Positions 63,219-64,000 of a stretch of 64,000 nucleotides of DNA are shown in pieces. Position 1 is the first letter of the stretch; each line of letters starts with the position of its first letter. The DNA comes from CANMUM01 sp965263365 (GTDB lineage Bacteria > Pseudomonadota > Alphaproteobacteria > Rhodobacterales > Rhodobacteraceae). The stretch spans positions 1-64,000 of the forward strand of contig OZ253672.1 in assembly GCA_965263365.1 (NCBI GenBank), in the 5' to 3' direction. Position numbers and translations under genes: made by a program. Below the pieces are notes generated by a model. The model ran no database searches and had not been told where the DNA came from. It saw only the letters and a list, made by a program, of their open reading frames with translations.

Positions 63219-64000
63219 TAAAATACCCTTGCCTTGGGTGCAATGATTTTAGGATCAATGCCACCTTGTTCAGGTTTAGTGAGAGACTCAGTGTGAACAT
63301 TGCGGTAGGTGAGGTTGACGGAACTTTGATCGACAGTCGCAAGCGTATGAACACGCCATTTTTTGTCGTCACGCTCTGGAAAATCCTCATGTGCGTGTGC
63401 TCCGCGACTTTCGTGACGCGCCTCGGCACCATGAATGGTCGCTAGTGCGTTAGGCATCAAGTTTGTGAGTTCAAGCGCTTCCATCAAATCTGAGTTCCAG
63501 ATTAAAGATCGGTCAGTGACCGAAATATCCGAAATTTTCTGGGCCACTTTATCCATTTTTTCGACGCCTTCTTTTAGACTGTCAGAGGCGCGGAATACGG
63601 CGGCGTGTTCTTGCATTGTGCGCTGCATTTCAAGACGTAATTCTGCAACCGAGATAGAACCTTTCGCATGACGTGCATCGTCAAACCGTGAGATGGCCTC
63701 ATCTACAGAATTTTTGTTAAGCGGCGTGTTGGATTCGTTTGGGTTTACAACTTCGCCAGCTTTGATCGCCGCTGCTCGACCAAACACAACGAGGTCAATA
63801 AGTGAATTTGAGCCTAGACGGTTTGCACCATGAACCGACGCACAACCGGCTTCGCCAACGGCCATTAAGCCGGGTTGTATGCGGTCGTGATCATCTTGAC
63901 TGGGATTAAGAACTTCGCCCCAGTAATTTGTCGGAATTCCACCCATGTTGTAATGTACTGTCGGCAGTACTGGAATGGGTTCACGGTTTACATCAACGCC
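63218..64000 (-). CDS. sdhA: Succinate dehydrogenase flavoprotein subunit, C-terminal part (cut by window edge)
   Basis: The minus-strand frame is open to the right edge, so about 260 C-terminal residues of SdhA are visible. REPIPVLPTVHYNMGGIPTNYWGEV includes the substrate-site His region, and AVGEAGCASVHGANRLGSNSLIDLVVFGRAAA is the C-terminal FAD-binding segment. The helical C-terminal domain (LRLEMQRTMQEHAAVFR, ARHESRGAHAHEDFPERDD) is normal. The covalent-FAD His and N-terminus lie outside. Confidence 0.98.
   Translation of the reverse strand, partial: GVDVNREPIPVLPTVHYNMGGIPTNYWGEVLNPSQDDHDRIQPGLMAVGEAGCASVHGANRLGSNSLIDLVVFGRAAAIKAGEVVNPNESNTPLNKNSVDEAISRFDDARHAKGSISVAELRLEMQRTMQEHAAVFRASDSLKEGVEKMDKVAQKISDISVTDRSLIWNSDLMEALELTNLMPNALATIHGAEARHESRGAHAHEDFPERDDKKWRVHTLATVDQSSVNLTYRNVHTESLTKPEQGGIDPKIIAPKARVF

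Overview
The window reads as a stretch of an alphaproteobacterial chromosome of moderately low GC, most probably from the Rhodobacterales or a close relative. The inference rests on gene order, since there is no rRNA in the window. Supporting blocks are pmbA - inositol phosphatase - DUF4170 - (Kdo transferase slot) - lpxK; SDR - HIG1 twin-helix protein - PduO-type adenosyltransferase - etfB - etfA; nrdR - ribD; TauE/SafE - TIGR02186; Nfu - tsaB - rimI; ribF - MaoC - HAD-IIA; and sdhA - two small lipoproteins - sdhB. The sequence cuts polA at the left edge and sdhA at the right edge. I found no tRNA, rRNA or CRISPR array.

Layout. 1-8.2 kb: polA end, pmbA, an inositol-phosphatase-like gene, DUF4170, a shrunken Kdo-transferase-like gene, lpxK, greA, an unknown membrane protein and a frameshifted DUF454 gene. 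8.3-11.6 kb: carB. 11.6-16.7 kb: the glutathione-dependent formaldehyde pair (fghA, adhC), split by a decayed IS3-family element and a UDP-glucuronate-epimerase-like gene. 16.8-19.7 kb: a family 2 glycosyltransferase, cysQ and a KpsM-like permease. 19.7-28.8 kb: cell-wall hydrolase, thymidine kinase, then hbd and the etfBA/adenosyltransferase/HIG1/SDR block, interrupted by a phosphoesterase, a broken secreted-protein gene and an HxlR regulator; then a class V aminotransferase. 28.9-32.7 kb: parC, a Tat-exported metallo-beta-lactamase-fold protein, nusB. 32.7-39.3 kb: ribE, ribD and nrdR on the minus strand, with kpsS, a Wza/KpsD-like gene and kpsC inserted on the plus strand between ribE and ribD. 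39.4-42.8 kb: queuosine-precursor transporter, rhomboid protease, YCII protein, Nfu, TsaB, RimI. 42.9-48.4 kb: a nucleoside ABC importer with purine nucleoside phosphorylase. 48.4-56.6 kb: TauE/SafE, TIGR02186, a Dda/RecD-like helicase, prs, threonine aldolase, YcgN-type protein, ribF, MaoC, HAD-IIA. 56.7-60.4 kb: a large acidic protein that may be a type I secretion substrate, then groESL under two CIRCE operators. 60.5-64 kb: EamA transporter, an unexplained 270-bp coding-like relic, sdhB, two lipoproteins, sdhA.

Functional themes. (1) Envelope sugars: lpxK is intact, but the Kdo-transferase slot next to it holds a protein lacking the usual catalytic signatures, while the Kdo-using capsule initiators KpsC and KpsS are present. 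Two capsule gene groups sit inside housekeeping operons that are normally contiguous. (2) Beta-oxidation electron transfer (Etf, hbd) and respiration (Sdh). (3) Nucleoside salvage: BMP importer, phosphorylase, thymidine kinase, Prs. (4) Gene decay: an IS3 relic, a DUF454 frameshift, a doubly broken APCDDC-like gene and the relic next to sdhB.
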